Below, piece after piece: positions 54,436 to 64,000 of a stretch of 64,000 nt of DNA. The translations under genes and the position numbers were made by a program. Every line of letters starts with the position of its first letter. Positions within the stretch are counted from its first letter, which is position 1. The notes beneath the pieces are model-generated. The model saw nothing but the letters and a program-made list of their open reading frames with translations. It was not told where the DNA came from and did not search any database. Source of the stretch: Tupaia tana (taxonomy: Eukaryota; Chordata; Mammalia; Scandentia; Tupaiidae); contig JAKSZU010000008.1 of NCBI GenBank assembly GCA_026018925.1, positions 5,074,415-5,138,414 on the forward strand. Reading direction: 5' to 3'.

Positions 54436-54684
54436 TAGCCTCTCAGCTCTGAAGATGGAAGTCCACAACCGAGGGTCAGCAGTGCCAGTTCCTCCTGAGA
54501 GCTGTGAGGGAAGACTGGCAGCCTGGTAGACAGCGTGTGCTCGTCCTCACGGTGTCCTCCCTGTGTCCCTGTGCACACCCTGTCCTCATCCCCGCCTCTG
54601 ATGAGGACACTAGCCCCACTAGACAATGGCCCACCTCTATGTGCCTTCAACTTAGCTGCCTCTTTGAAAACCCTATCTCCAAAT
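54436..54684 (-). mobile_element. MaLR-type LTR (MST/MLT1-like)
   Basis: Reversed order CTCTGAAGATGGAAGTCCAC, CGTGTGCTCGTCCTCACGG, CTCTGATGAGGACACTAGCC, GAAAACCCTATCTCCAAATG. It stops inside the LTR where a DNA transposon begins. Confidence 0.65.
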
Positions 54685-55255
54685 GTAGTCAAGTGTTGTT
54701 TAGTGACAAGGACACATTCCAAGAAATGTGTCACTGGGGAATTTCTCCTAGGTGGACAGCTCAGAGTGCACTTTACACACACCTAGACGGCGTAGCCCAC
54801 TATGTGCCAGGGCCGTGTGCTCAGCCTATTGCCCCAGGCTGCAAATCTGCACAGTGTACTTCTGTACTGAATACCGCAGGCGATTCTAACCCAAGTAAGT
54901 ATCTGTGCACCTAAACAGATCTAAACACAGAAAAGGCACAGTAAAAATACTTACGCTGTGAAAGACAAAACTCAGCACACCCGTACAAGCCACTTACCGT
55001 GACTGGAGCCTGCAGAGCCGGAAGTTGCTCTGAGTGAGCCAGCGAGTGCTGGTGCTGATAGTGGTGATAGCACTTACCTGCTGTAGACTATAGACACTAC
55101 ACTCAGGCAACAATAAATTCATACCAACATTTTTCTTTCCCTATAGTAAATGAACCTTAGCTTACCATAATCTTTTTACTTTATAAATTTATTAACTTTT
55201 TTAGCTTTTAGCTCTTAAATGACAATTAGCCTATACTGTACAGTGGAACAAATAT
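54685..55255 (+). mobile_element. Old DNA transposon (hAT-like), same family as 36.2 kb
   Basis: TAGTCAAGTGTTGTTTAGTG, GCCTATTGCCCCAGGCTGCA, GTACTGAATACCGCAGGCGA, AAACACAGAAAAGGCACAG, and later AACCTTAGCTTACCATAATC and CTTTATAAATTTATTAAC follow the known order of a non-coding placental DNA transposon whose end reads CAGTCATGCGTCGCTTAACG. The family name is uncertain. Confidence 0.6.
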
Positions 55256-55257
55256 TG

Positions 55258-55480
55258 TTTTTCTTTTTTTCATTAGCAGAGAGTTGTGCATTCACCAGAG
55301 AGACATAGAGAGAGGGAAAATGCACCTCTTAGAGGGGTACGGCTGAGCCACAATCCATTCTTCTCCATTTCTCCATCCTGTTGGGATCTTGGGCACACAA
55401 ACACACGTTTTTCAAGTTTCTGGAGCCAGAACTCGAACCATGGTTGGCCATGTGGGATCTGGCTCCCTTAACAACCAGCC
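55258..55480 (-). mobile_element. SINE-A, diverged
   Basis: Reversed blocks from TTTTTCTTTTTTTCATTAGC to CTTAACAACCAGCC. The head's first bases are replaced by the adjoining MITE flank. Confidence 0.82.
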
Positions 55481-55482
55481 TA

Positions 55483-55534
55483 CAGGGTAGGCACGTTTTG
55501 GATAGAAAAATACATCCTGACTTTTCTGACAACC
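55483..55534. mobile_element. Mariner-type MITE with a shortened left end
   Basis: The right inverted end (GACTTTTCTGACAACC) is complete. The left CAGGGT has lost about 10 bases of the repeat. TA at 55481-55482 and 55535-55536. Confidence 0.65.
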
Positions 55535-55756
55535 TAATAGTTTTTAACTCAATCTAACATTCTCTGCAGTATCTGATAGTGAACAGGTAAATTTAATGTG
55601 GTTACAAATGTGCTTACATTTATTGTTATTAATTTTTCTCTTGATAGAGGCTTTCTTTCTGTCTTTATTTCTTTCTCCTGCCTTCTTTTCAACCGGCCAT
55701 GTTTTCCTGAGTGAAAACCATATGTGTCTATGATTTCAGTCAGACCATACATTTTT

Positions 55757-58141
55757 TTTTTCATGTCTATTGGTATCTTTTTTTTTATTATATATATATT
55801 TTTTTATTATCATCATATTCTTCTTTATATTACATTGAATTACATATAACTTTACAGTGTATTACACTGCTTTTTCAAAAGGGAATGCCATGCATGTCAG
55901 TCAGTACAGAGACATTAATCTCCCCACTTTAACATTCAATATCTTTTCTATGTTTTCCCCAATCATTATTATTATTATTCTAATTATTTTTTTAAAACAG
56001 TCGATTGCTATTTCTCATTTTGCTTGTACAAATACTTTGCCTATCATGAAATACTTCTCAGACAAATCCAGTTGAGAATACTATACATGTCAACATCAAC
56101 AGTTAATAAGCCATATCTGTTTCTCACTAATGTCCTGCCTATCTATTGTTCACTTGTTATCTTTCTCTATTCTCTTCTCTTCACTTCCCCCATTCCACAC
56201 TGTCCTATTCTCGTTAAGTACCTTCACTGCTTTTATGTCCTCCAATTTTTTGCTCTCTATTATAGAGTGCTGATAGTCGGTATATATTGAGTGGATACAT
56301 ACAATATCTTTCTTTCATAGCCTGGCTTACTTCACTCAGCAATAGATCCTCCGTATCTGACCACTTTCTATCAAATTCCAGGGTCTTGTTATTTTTTATG
56401 GCTGAGTAGTATTCCATAGAGTATATATACCACACTTTTCCAATCCATTCATCAGTTTGTGGACATTTAGGTTGGTTCCATGTCTTGGCAATTGTGAATA
56501 ATGCTGCAATAAACATTGATGTGCAAGCACTTTTCTGACTGAGCGTTCTCCTGTCTTTTGGGTAAATACCCAGAAGTGGGATTGCTGGATCAAATGGTAG
56601 TTCTATTTGTAGATCTTTGAGGAACCTCCATATTGTTCTCCACAGTGGTTGAACTAGTTTACATTCCCACCAACAGTGTAGGAGGGTTCCCTTTTCACCA
56701 CATCCCCGCCAACACTTATCACTTTTTATATTCTTAATCTTTGCCATTCTGACAGGGGTTAGGTGGTATCTCATTGTAGTTTTTATCTGCATCTCCCTTA
56801 TGATGAGGGATGTTGAGCATTTTCTCATATGCTTTTTGGCTGTTCGTATGTCTTCCTTAGAGAGACTTTTGTTTAGCTCATTTTCCCATCTTTTAATTGG
56901 GTTCATCATTTTTTTTCGCATAAGGCACTTGAGTTCCCTATGTATTCTGGTTATCAGTCCCTTGTCTGAGGCATATTTAACAAAAATATTTTCCCATTCT
57001 GAGGGTTGTCGGTTCACACTTGTTACTGTGTCCTTTGCTGTGCAGAAACTTCTTAGTCTAATATAGTACCACTTGTCTATTTTAGGGATTATTGCCTGTG
57101 CTTTGGGAGTCTTATTTAAGAAGTCTTTGCCTACTCCAATGTCCCCCAGAGTTTCCCCAGCATTTTCCACCAGTAGTTTTATTGCTTGAGGTCTTAGGTT
57201 CAGCTCTTTGATCCATTTTGAGTTGACTGTTGTTAATGGTGAAAGATGGGGGTTCAGTTTCATCTTTCTGCAGGTGGATACCCAGTTTTTCCAGCACCAT
57301 TTACTAAAGATGTTTTCCTTTTCCCAATGGATTGACTGATATCCTTTGTCAAAGATCAGTTGGCTGTAAGCTTTAGGGGTTATTTCTGGGGTCTCTATTC
57401 TCTGCCATTGGTCCACTTGTCTGTTTTTATGCCAATACCATGCTGTTTTGATGACCACAGCTTTATAGTATATCTTGGGATCAGGGAGTGATATGCCTCC
57501 TACTCCATTCTTCTTGCGCAGGATTGCTTTTGCAATACGAGGTCTTTTATGGTTCCAGACAAATTCTATGATTGCCTTTTCTAGATCTCTGAAGAATATC
57601 TCTGGTATTTTGATTGGAATTGCATTAAACATGTAGATTAATTTGGGTAGAATTGCCATTTTGATTATGTTAATTCTTCCAATCCAGGAGCATGGGATGT
57701 CCTTCCACATTTTTATGTCACTCTCAATGTCTCTTTTAAGATTTTCGTAGTTTTCTTTATAAAGGTCTTTGACTTTCTTAGTTAGGTTTATCTCTAGGTA
57801 TCTTATACACCTTGTGGCTACAGTGAAAGGGATTCCTTTCTTCAGCTCTGCTTCGTTCAACTTGTTGTTCATAAATAGAAATGCTATAGATTTTTGGATA
57901 TTAATTTTGTATCCTGCCACCTTACTGTATTCACTTATTACTTCAAGCAGTTTTTTCATGGATACCTTTGGGTCTTCTAAGTATACCATCATGTCATCTG
58001 CAAATAAAGATATTTTCAATTCTTCTTTGCCTATTCGAATGCCTTTAATATTATTCTCTTCTCTGATTGCAATAGCTAAGACTTCCAGTACTATATTAAA
58101 GAGCAGTGGAGAAAGTGGGCAGCCTTGCCTAGTACCTGTTT
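55757..58141 (-). mobile_element. Young 5'-truncated L1, 2.4 kb, exact 15-bp target duplication
   Basis: AGACCATACATTTTT at 55742-55756 and 58142-58156 brackets the element. The poly(T) on the left is the reversed A tail; an AT-rich 3' UTR occupies about 55760-56213, and the rest is ORF2 cut off inside the RT domain just before the [11 protein letters not shown] motif. It has no promoter or ORF1, so it is dead on arrival. Confidence 0.96.
56214..58139 (-). pseudogene. L1 ORF2 fragment, about 641 uninterrupted codons
   Basis: The frame is open from the truncation point to its stop with no break. It contains RT motif QGCPLSP near the start, the catalytic FADD motif about 46 codons in, and the C-terminal zinc-knuckle pattern CX3CX7HX4C. 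It lacks the endonuclease domain and the first RT motifs, and has no genuine start codon: the frame is bounded upstream by a TAA formed at the junction. It would not make an active protein. Nearest relative in the window is the frameshifted copy at 22 kb. Confidence 0.93.
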
Positions 58142-58269
58142 AGACCATACATTTTTGAATGTGTGTTCAACTTAGGATAAAATAAATAAAGGGGGAGAGA
58201 AGAAAGTTTGAGAAGTAATGATATGTTTTCGACAGTCCTTGTGTTAATGGTTTCACTGTTTGGGGTTTT

Positions 58270-58372
58270 TTTATATATAGTTTTCTCCAAACTCATTAAG
58301 CTGTATACATTAAACATATACAGCTTTTTAAAATGTTGATTATATCTCAATAAAGTGTTAAAACAAAAAGAA
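58270..58372 (+). mobile_element. Possible old L1 3' end
   Basis: AAACTCATTAAGCTGTATAC, ATTAAACATATACAGC and TGATTATATCTCAATAAAGT resemble the common 3' end of older mammalian L1s. Confidence 0.4.
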
Positions 58373-58511
58373 TGTATAGTGAGCCAATATCTCTATGGAC
58401 ATTACAAGAAATATGAGGATTCCAGATTTCTTCAACTCCAAATGTCTTTTACATTCTGTTACAGTCTTCAACATTTGAGATTTACCCTGTTTTTTAAAAA
58501 GATTAGCTATA

Positions 58512-58534
58512 TATATATGTGTGTGTGTGTGTGT
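58512..58534. repeat. (TA)n(TG)n microsatellite
   Basis: A short TATATA run followed by TGTGTG. Confidence 0.8.
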
Positions 58535-58636
58535 AAAGATACATATATCTTTAGAATTTCATATCCACATTAGATCACATTTCTTTCTTCATTATTCTTT
58601 TATAGCTATATGATAGTTAAAAACTCTCTTAAATGC

Positions 58637-58866
58637 TGGACAAGCCCTGTGGCCTGGTGGTTAAGAGAGCCAGATTCAACAGGGCTGACCCCGAGGTTCT
58701 AGTCTCGCATCCAGGGTCTGGAGAAACACACCAAAGGCGTGTGCGTGGGTGCCTGAGACCCCAGCAGGATGGAGAAACAGAGGAGAGGGAGATGTGGAGC
58801 GGCGTGCCCCCCTGGAAACTTCCTCTGGTGAGTGCATGTACCCTCTGGCAAAATTAGAAAATAATA
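58637..58866 (+). mobile_element. SINE-A-related, strongly diverged
   Basis: The head GTGGCCTGGTGGTTAAGAGA is closer to a tRNA than most copies. AAGGCGTGTGCGTGGGTGCC and TGGTGAGTGCATGTACCCTC are recognisable. Possibly an older relative or ancestor type. Confidence 0.65.
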
Positions 58867-60067
58867 TTCTAAAATGTTCTCGAAATCTTCTATTTAGGCC
58901 AACTGATATTTTATCTGGACCACTACATTTTTTGATTTTAGATGTTATACTTGTTTCTTTCCAACTCTATTTCATCGCCCTTAAATTTGTTGTAGTTACC
59001 GGAGTCTTAACCCTTTGTGGCATTCACCTTCCAAGCGGAGGACAGAGACCCTTCTCCATGTGGGAGACGGGCCTCATGGATGCAGAATTCAGAAACATTG
59101 CCTGGGAGAAAGTAGCTCTGGTCATATGGGCTGCATTAAAATGATTGTGTGGAGAATTAAAATTAATGATTGTTATAGTTTATTTCACTCTAGTTCTATT
59201 CCTTCTCTTATATCTATAAATTGTTAAAGACTGAATATTTTCGTGCCTTTCAGAAAGTTCTGTCATCTCAGATTCTTAAGATGCTCAAACCGTATTTGTC
59301 GTGAGCCTTGTCTCACGTGTGGTGAGCTGTGGCCTCCCATGGTTTGTGGTTTATTGGCCCAGGACAAACGTCAACATCGCTTTCTTAGCTTGGGATTTCC
59401 ACCCCTCAACACTGGTGGCAATTCGCACTGTACACTTCCACATGATATGAATGGAAGAGTTTCTTCCCAAAGTTTTAAACGTAGATGGGCTTACCTGCAG
59501 ACCCCATTTTCCAGACGTTCTTCCTGGGAAGGACAGCCCTGGGGAGGCACCTAGGCTGATGGTCATCTTCCTGCCCAGACTGTCTCCTGACACAGAGTGT
59601 ATTTTACGCATCAGCCTACACCTTGCTAGGACCTGTAACTAGCTGTAGGCTGTCCCTGGCTTGGCTTTTCTCTTGGTTGAGTTTCTTAAATTTCTTTCTT
59701 TTAACAAATTACAGCTAAGTTTATTCAGTTTAATCTCCACCACTGAATGCTAAACAACAACAAAAGAGCATATTTTAGAAGGACATGTACAATGCAATTC
59801 CATTTTTAGTAAGTTTATATTTTCTTTTCACTTTTTTAAACATATGGGCTTTACGTTTTAGACTATTTTAGGTTCATGGCAGTATTATAACAGTATCTGC
59901 TACAACTTTGAACTACATTTATTGCCTAAGACATCTAAATAAAAAAGGAAACGTGAATATTAAAGATTATTTACAGCAGAGTAAAATTAACATCAGAATC
60001 TATAATACTGTATTAATGCTTTAGGCTACTAGTTGTCGAAACTGCTTTTAGAAAGATGCTTTCAAAA
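58867..60067. other. 1.2 kb unique sequence
   Basis: GC-richer at 59030-59640 with open frames of up to 131 codons but no recognisable domain. No repeat recognised. Confidence 0.45.
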
Positions 60068-60078
60068 ACAACTTGTTG

Positions 60079-60350
60079 GGGGAACCAGCAGTTAACGTAA
60101 TGGCTACGTCGCTGGACTCCCACGTAGTTGACTGCGGTTCGAGTCCCGGACCTGGTGGCTTATACTCACACCAGCGCGTGTGCATGCGTGCCCAAGATCC
60201 CGAGAGGAGAATGGAGGAGAGGGGATTGTAGCATGGCCATTCCCCCTGGGGGGTAATTTCTCGCTTTCTATCTCTGTCTCTCTGTCTTTCTAGCAAGCGC
60301 ACTCGCCCTATAGTGAAAACCTCTCAAAACAAACAAACAAACAAACAAAA
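60079..60350 (+). mobile_element. SINE-A with (CAAA)n tail
   Basis: Near-consensus. ACAACTTGT at 60068-60076 and 60355-60363 flanks it. The A tail has become (CAAA)n. Confidence 0.92.
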
Positions 60351-60654
60351 AACAACAACTTGTCTATTACTTTTTCAGTTCTTCTCTGAAGGTCGGTATT
60401 GAGGTTTTATCAGTCTTCACTGTAGAAAGGCAGAATACTGCAGGGAATTCCTTTCTGGTGAGCTTTATATTCTCATATGAATAGTCAGTGTCCTTTTGTT
60501 TCGACGTGAAGAACTCCATTCACCACGCTGTGTAGGAAGATCTAGGAGTGATGGCTCCCACAGCTTCTGCTTCTCTGGGAAAGTGTCTCCGTAACTTCTG
60601 AAGAACAGCTTTGCCAGGTGTTGTGGCTTTGACTGGCAGGCTTTTTTGTTTGTT

Positions 60655-60850
60655 TTCAGCACTTTGCTTTTATCATCCTATCATCTCCTGGCCGGCAAGA
60701 TTTCCCCTGGGAAATCCATTAATAGTCTTATAAATGTTCCCTGCTACATTTCAGGCCACTTTGATTATGCTGGTTTAAAAATTCCTTGTTTAAAAACCTG
60801 GAGATTTTCCGTATTTTCCCTCATATCCAGTTCCCTGTTTTTTGTGTCCT
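60655..60850. mobile_element. Possible old LINE remnant
   Basis: TTATCATCCTATCATCTCCT, GGCAAGATTTCCCCTGGGAA and CATTAATAGTCTTATAAATG match phrases of an old L1-related non-coding sequence seen in many mammals. Strand and family not certain. Confidence 0.4.
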
Positions 60851-62047
60851 ACTTTGCTCAGCATTTCCAAGAAGTCTGAAGCAGAATGGGATTCTGATTA
60901 GCTCCACTTTCCACGCTTAGAATTTGGAGCGCAAGTTCAAAACCTAAAACCTACTCTTGCAGGCTTTTCCCTGCTCTGCTGTCTGGGCTTCATTTCCACA
61001 CTGCCCACGGGGGCTCCTGTCTTCCCCAATGTTTGGTTCAGCCCCAGGATCAAATCGGGAGTTCTCTGGATTCATTGGCACATCTCCGTGTGAGCTCCAG
61101 GTCTGTTCCCGAAGTCCTGCCTCTAAACTCTGTCAGTCACTTGCAAATCTGGTTTAGGTGCTTCTTCACCTTTATAAACCGCTCTTCTTTCTCTTGTGTG
61201 AGGACAGTCTCACATTCGTTTACTCTGGGCTGAGCATCCCACGTCAACCACATACCCCCTGTCCTGCCAACACATGCTGCTGTTCCTTTTGCATGCTTAT
61301 TTCGTCCCACTTTTGAAAGAGTCTAAGTCTACAAATCCAATTTTTCATCTACCTCAACTAATCCTTTTTCTCCCAAAGTATTCTTCCCCTTCATGTGGTA
61401 AGTTGTAGCAACTTACTTTTCCTTTAGCCAGTCCATTTATTCTAACGTGACATTTTCTTTTAAAATCTGAATAAGTAGAACTTCTATGAATTCAAAATTC
61501 ATGAGCAATTCTCAGTAGGTAAAGAGCAAGCATTCTCACCCCAGCTCCTCTTAATCTTAGACATGCCATTTCACTGTAAAATTTGAAGACCAGCCCTAGG
61601 GTCTGGGCATTTTGTGTCACGCCAAACATCTTCTATGTTGTGGGTCAACTATCAATAAACACATTCTTCGTGGGCAACTTAGTAAGAGTGGTCTTAAGAA
61701 ATTTTCCTACAAAATCAAAAAATCAGAAAGTTTTAATTGAATGTCTTTATCTTCTAGAGAGGATAGTTTTGTTCTTTGACAAATGATACCTTGAATAAAT
61801 GTTACTTTATTATATACAAAGGTACTTTAAAAGTTCATTTAAAAAAATGGAATTAAAGCATAAGTTAATGTTGGTGCCAAAATCCATGCAGGTTTTTCCA
61901 TGATTATATGCATTTTAATATATGTGTGATAATATGCATTTTCATGAATGTTTTAAAGATATTATACTAATGTATATTTTATACATTTGAAGTAGATAGC
62001 AATAATTTTTCATTAAATAATGCCATAAGTAAAGATGAAAATATATG
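60851..62047. other. 1.2 kb unique sequence, nothing recognised
   Basis: 60950-61260 is moderately GC-rich. The remainder is AT-rich. No repeat or exon recognised. Confidence 0.45.
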
Positions 62048-62060
62048 AGGCATTCAGTTT

Positions 62061-62248
62061 ATCTATTTTAAATTATTTTATTTAACTGTATTTTACTTAC
62101 TAAATATTTATTTTAATTTGACTAGAGAGGGACAGAATGAGAGAGAGACAGGGAAGGTGAGAATGCAAGCCACCAGGTCTGGGACTCAAACCGCAGTCGG
62201 CCATGTGGGAGTCCAGCACCCTTAATCACAATGTCAGTTGCCGGCCCC
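62061..62248 (-). mobile_element. SINE-B
   Basis: Reversed tail TATTTTAATTTGACTAGAGA and a head ending GTCAGTTGCCGGCCCC. AGGCATTCA lies at 62048-62056 and just after the element, a 9-bp duplication. Confidence 0.88.
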
Positions 62249-62530
62249 AAGGCATTCATTTTAAAATTGAAATCAGAGATCCTTCTTTGAGTAATCTTTT
62301 TTTATGTGTAATATTTTAGAATTTTTCATGAAAATAGGATGAAGAGCTTTTCTTAAGACTCCTTTAACCAAAATATGAATGATGGATAGCCAGATACATG
62401 ACAAATAAATAATTAGATTGTATGTTTCCCTTTCAAAGATAAAAGTACAACTAAAAAGTTTTAAATTTTATCTTTTTCAAACAAGTAAGTTTGAATACAT
62501 ATCAATTTTCAGGTGCAAGGTATCAATATT

Positions 62531-62788
62531 ATTTTTCTTTTTGAGAGGTTTTTGCTATAGGGCACGTGCACTCACCAGACAGACAGAGACATAGAGACAG
62601 AAAGCGAGAAATCACCCCCCGGGAGATAGTCACGCCACAATCCCTTCACCTCCATTCTCCTCTTGGGATCTTGAGCATGCACGCACACGCGCCCAGTGTG
62701 AGTTTTAAGCCACCGGGTCCGGGACGCGAACCGCGATCGACTACGTAGGAGTCCAGTGACATAGCCATGACGCTAACTGCTGGTTCCC
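62531..62788 (-). mobile_element. SINE-A
   Basis: Near-consensus. GCAAGGTATCAATATT (62515-62530) and GCAAAGTATCAATACT (62789-62804) match at 14 of 16. Confidence 0.94.
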
Positions 62789-62864
62789 GCAAAGTATCAA
62801 TACTGAACTTCTATTTTACATAAACAGAAAAGATATATATTTTTTCCTGTGATAAGTTTTATCA

Positions 62865-63050
62865 GCATGTGTGTGTGTGTGTGTGTATATCTATATATAT
62901 ATAGATATACACACACACATATATATATATATACATATGTATCTTTTTGCACATGTGTATATATAGATGTGGTAAGTTGTATCAGTATATATATAATATA
63001 TATACATATATACATATGTATATGTATATATGTATATATGTATATATATA
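62865..63050. repeat. Complex TG/TA/CA microsatellite with a perfect palindrome
   Basis: The tract holds a perfect 44-base palindrome (62876-62919) centred on CTATATATATATAG, flanked by (TG)n and (CA)n arms. GATAAGTTTTATCAG and GGTAAGTTGTATCAG about 115 bases apart suggest a partial duplication of the tract. Confidence 0.85.
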
Positions 63051-63053
63051 GTA

Positions 63054-63127
63054 GTTGGGAAAGGTCCTGACGTATTTTTCTATGTTTTTCCATGCAAAAC
63101 TGTGTCATGACTTCCCCAACAACCCTG
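63054..63127. mobile_element. Mariner-type MITE, left end shortened
   Basis: Right inverted end complete (reverse complement CAGGGTTGTTGGGGAAGTCA), followed by TA at 63128-63129. The left end starts at GTTGGGAAAGGTC, directly after the TA microsatellite, missing the first bases. Confidence 0.75.
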
Positions 63128-63129
63128 TA

Positions 63130-63206
63130 TCAATATAGATAATATATATCATAATAATATATATGATATAATACAGTATTTAATATATATACACACGTAT
63201 CATATA

Positions 63207-63246
<40 letters not shown>

Positions 63247-63248
63247 AT
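63130..63248. repeat. (TA)n-rich tract
   Basis: Runs of TATA with short interruptions. It supplied the target of the adjacent SINE. Confidence 0.85.
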
Positions 63249-63518
63249 TTTTTTTTTTTCTTTTTTTGGAGAGGTTTTTGCTATAGGGCGGGTGCGCTCG
63301 CCAGACAGACAGAGAGAGACAGAGAGATAGAAAGCAGGAAATCACCCCCCAGGGGGGATGGCCACGCCGCAATCCCTTCTCCTCCATTCTCCTCTCGGGA
63401 TCTCGGGCACGCACGCACACGCGCCCGGCGTGAGTTTAAGCCGCCGGGTCTGGGACTCGAACCGCGGTCGACTACGTGGGAGTCCAGCGACATAGCCATT
63501 ACACTAACTGCTGGTCCC
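63249..63518 (-). mobile_element. SINE-A, near-consensus
   Basis: Most family CpGs kept (GCACGCACGCACACGCGCCC). The flanks ATATATATAATT share the TA-rich target, so the exact duplication cannot be delimited. Confidence 0.93.
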
Positions 63519-63589
63519 AATATATATAATTATTTTCACGTGAATGTGTAGATCTCTTTAGATGGAATCATTTTGGTTAATAATTACAG

Positions 63590-64000
63590 CCACTCCCCAC
63601 TTAGTGGCCCACTTGTTAATGACCACTTGGGCTCGCCACTTCTCCAATGTGAGGAACGCCCTTTCTCAGTCTTTGTCATATTCTGGGAATCGATTAGTAT
63701 TCACTACATGAAATGTTTGCAATCATGTAAGACTACACACGTCATTTATAAATATGGACTGGAATGTGCACCCATAGCAGTATTAAAAATAGATAAAATG
63801 ATTATGCTGGATCTATATTACTGTGTTTTACATACCTAATGTATGCTGTTTGCATGGATAGAATTGCATTATCTCGTGTGGTGTCTCATGATATCTACTG
63901 ATAAACCCATAGGCCACGGTACCACCACACAACACAAGATAGTTGCCTTTTTTTTAGGTTAATTTTACATTTTACATAAAGTCCCCGTCATGATGTATAC
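63590..64000 (+). mobile_element. Possible old DNA transposon running off the window
   Basis: Begins CAGCCACTCCCCACTTAGTG, TGGCCCACTTGTTAATGACC, the style of an hAT-type end with CAG..ACTTAACGACC, and continues with long non-simple sequence. The other end is not visible, so this is only a candidate. Confidence 0.35.

Noticed and set aside
58019-58141. Possibility that the L1 ORF2 frame begins at a real start codon
   Set aside because: The frame is open up to the truncation junction, where a TAA is formed, and the apparent first codon is TTG; it is a truncated fragment.
1-64000. A novel multi-gene system (defence, biosynthetic or viral operon)
   Set aside because: No cluster of non-repeat coding sequences exists on either strand; everything long and open is L1 or SINE.

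Overview
The window looks like non-coding nuclear DNA of a placental mammal. Evidence: dense L1 copies, the mammal-wide repeats MIR and L2-like, MaLR-type LTRs, a Tigger/MER2-type element, class I and class II endogenous retrovirus LTRs, and three abundant tRNA-derived SINE types. I do not recognise the SINEs as those of primates, mice, carnivores, ruminants or horses, so the order is left open. I see no intact host gene, no rRNA or functional tRNA gene, no CRISPR array and no bacterial or viral operon. Almost every open frame lies inside a repeat. The region reads as a gene desert or a very large intron.

SINE names used here. SINE-A (about 260-280 bp): tRNA-like head (GGACCAGCAGTTAGCGTAAT, B box GGTTCGAGTCC), a GTGTGCGTGCGTGCCC stretch, a GAGGAGAATGGAGGAGAAGG block, a CCCCCTGGGGGG block, a CT-rich stretch, the end CCCTATAGCAAAAACCTCTC, then poly(A). 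SINE-B (about 165-200 bp): the same head joined directly to a CT-rich stretch and a tail GGTCAAATTAAAATAAATAA that carries AATAAA. SINE-C (about 200-230 bp): a different head (GTGGCRCAGTGG), GGCTGAGG and GATGGATCATGGCACAGG blocks, CTGTGGGGGTGCC, a CT run and an AATAAA-containing tail.

Layout. 0-2.4 kb: class I LTR abutting an L1 that is cut by a SINE. 2.4-6.2 kb: mostly unique sequence with SINEs. 6.2-8.6 kb: one very old dispersed repeat split by a MaLR LTR. 9.0-9.4 kb: complete class II solo LTR. 9.5-13 kb: L1 and SINE fragments and a MIR. 13.2-14.8 kb: old L1. 15-22 kb: SINE clusters, a mariner-type MITE, unique AT-rich DNA. 22.0-23.3 kb: 5'-truncated L1 with perfect target duplication. 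23-32 kb: SINE-rich with a second class I LTR at 27 kb. 32-40 kb: GC-richer, partly unique, with a SINE nested in a MIR. 40-49 kb: layered old L1s, SINE arrays, a MaLR LTR and one coding-like segment of unknown origin. 49-55 kb: unique DNA, a MER2/Tigger element carrying two SINEs, a MaLR LTR and an old DNA transposon. 55.8-58.1 kb: youngest-looking L1, with about 641 open ORF2 codons. 58-64 kb: unique DNA, SINEs, complex microsatellites and a possible DNA transposon at the right edge.

How the parts work together: L1 supplies the reverse transcriptase and endonuclease, the SINEs parasitise it, and the target duplications record order of insertion. I found no convincing previously undescribed system. 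The most useful observations are a small TA-flanked inverted-repeat family, a poly(A)-only insertion, several exactly datable nests and one candidate exon.
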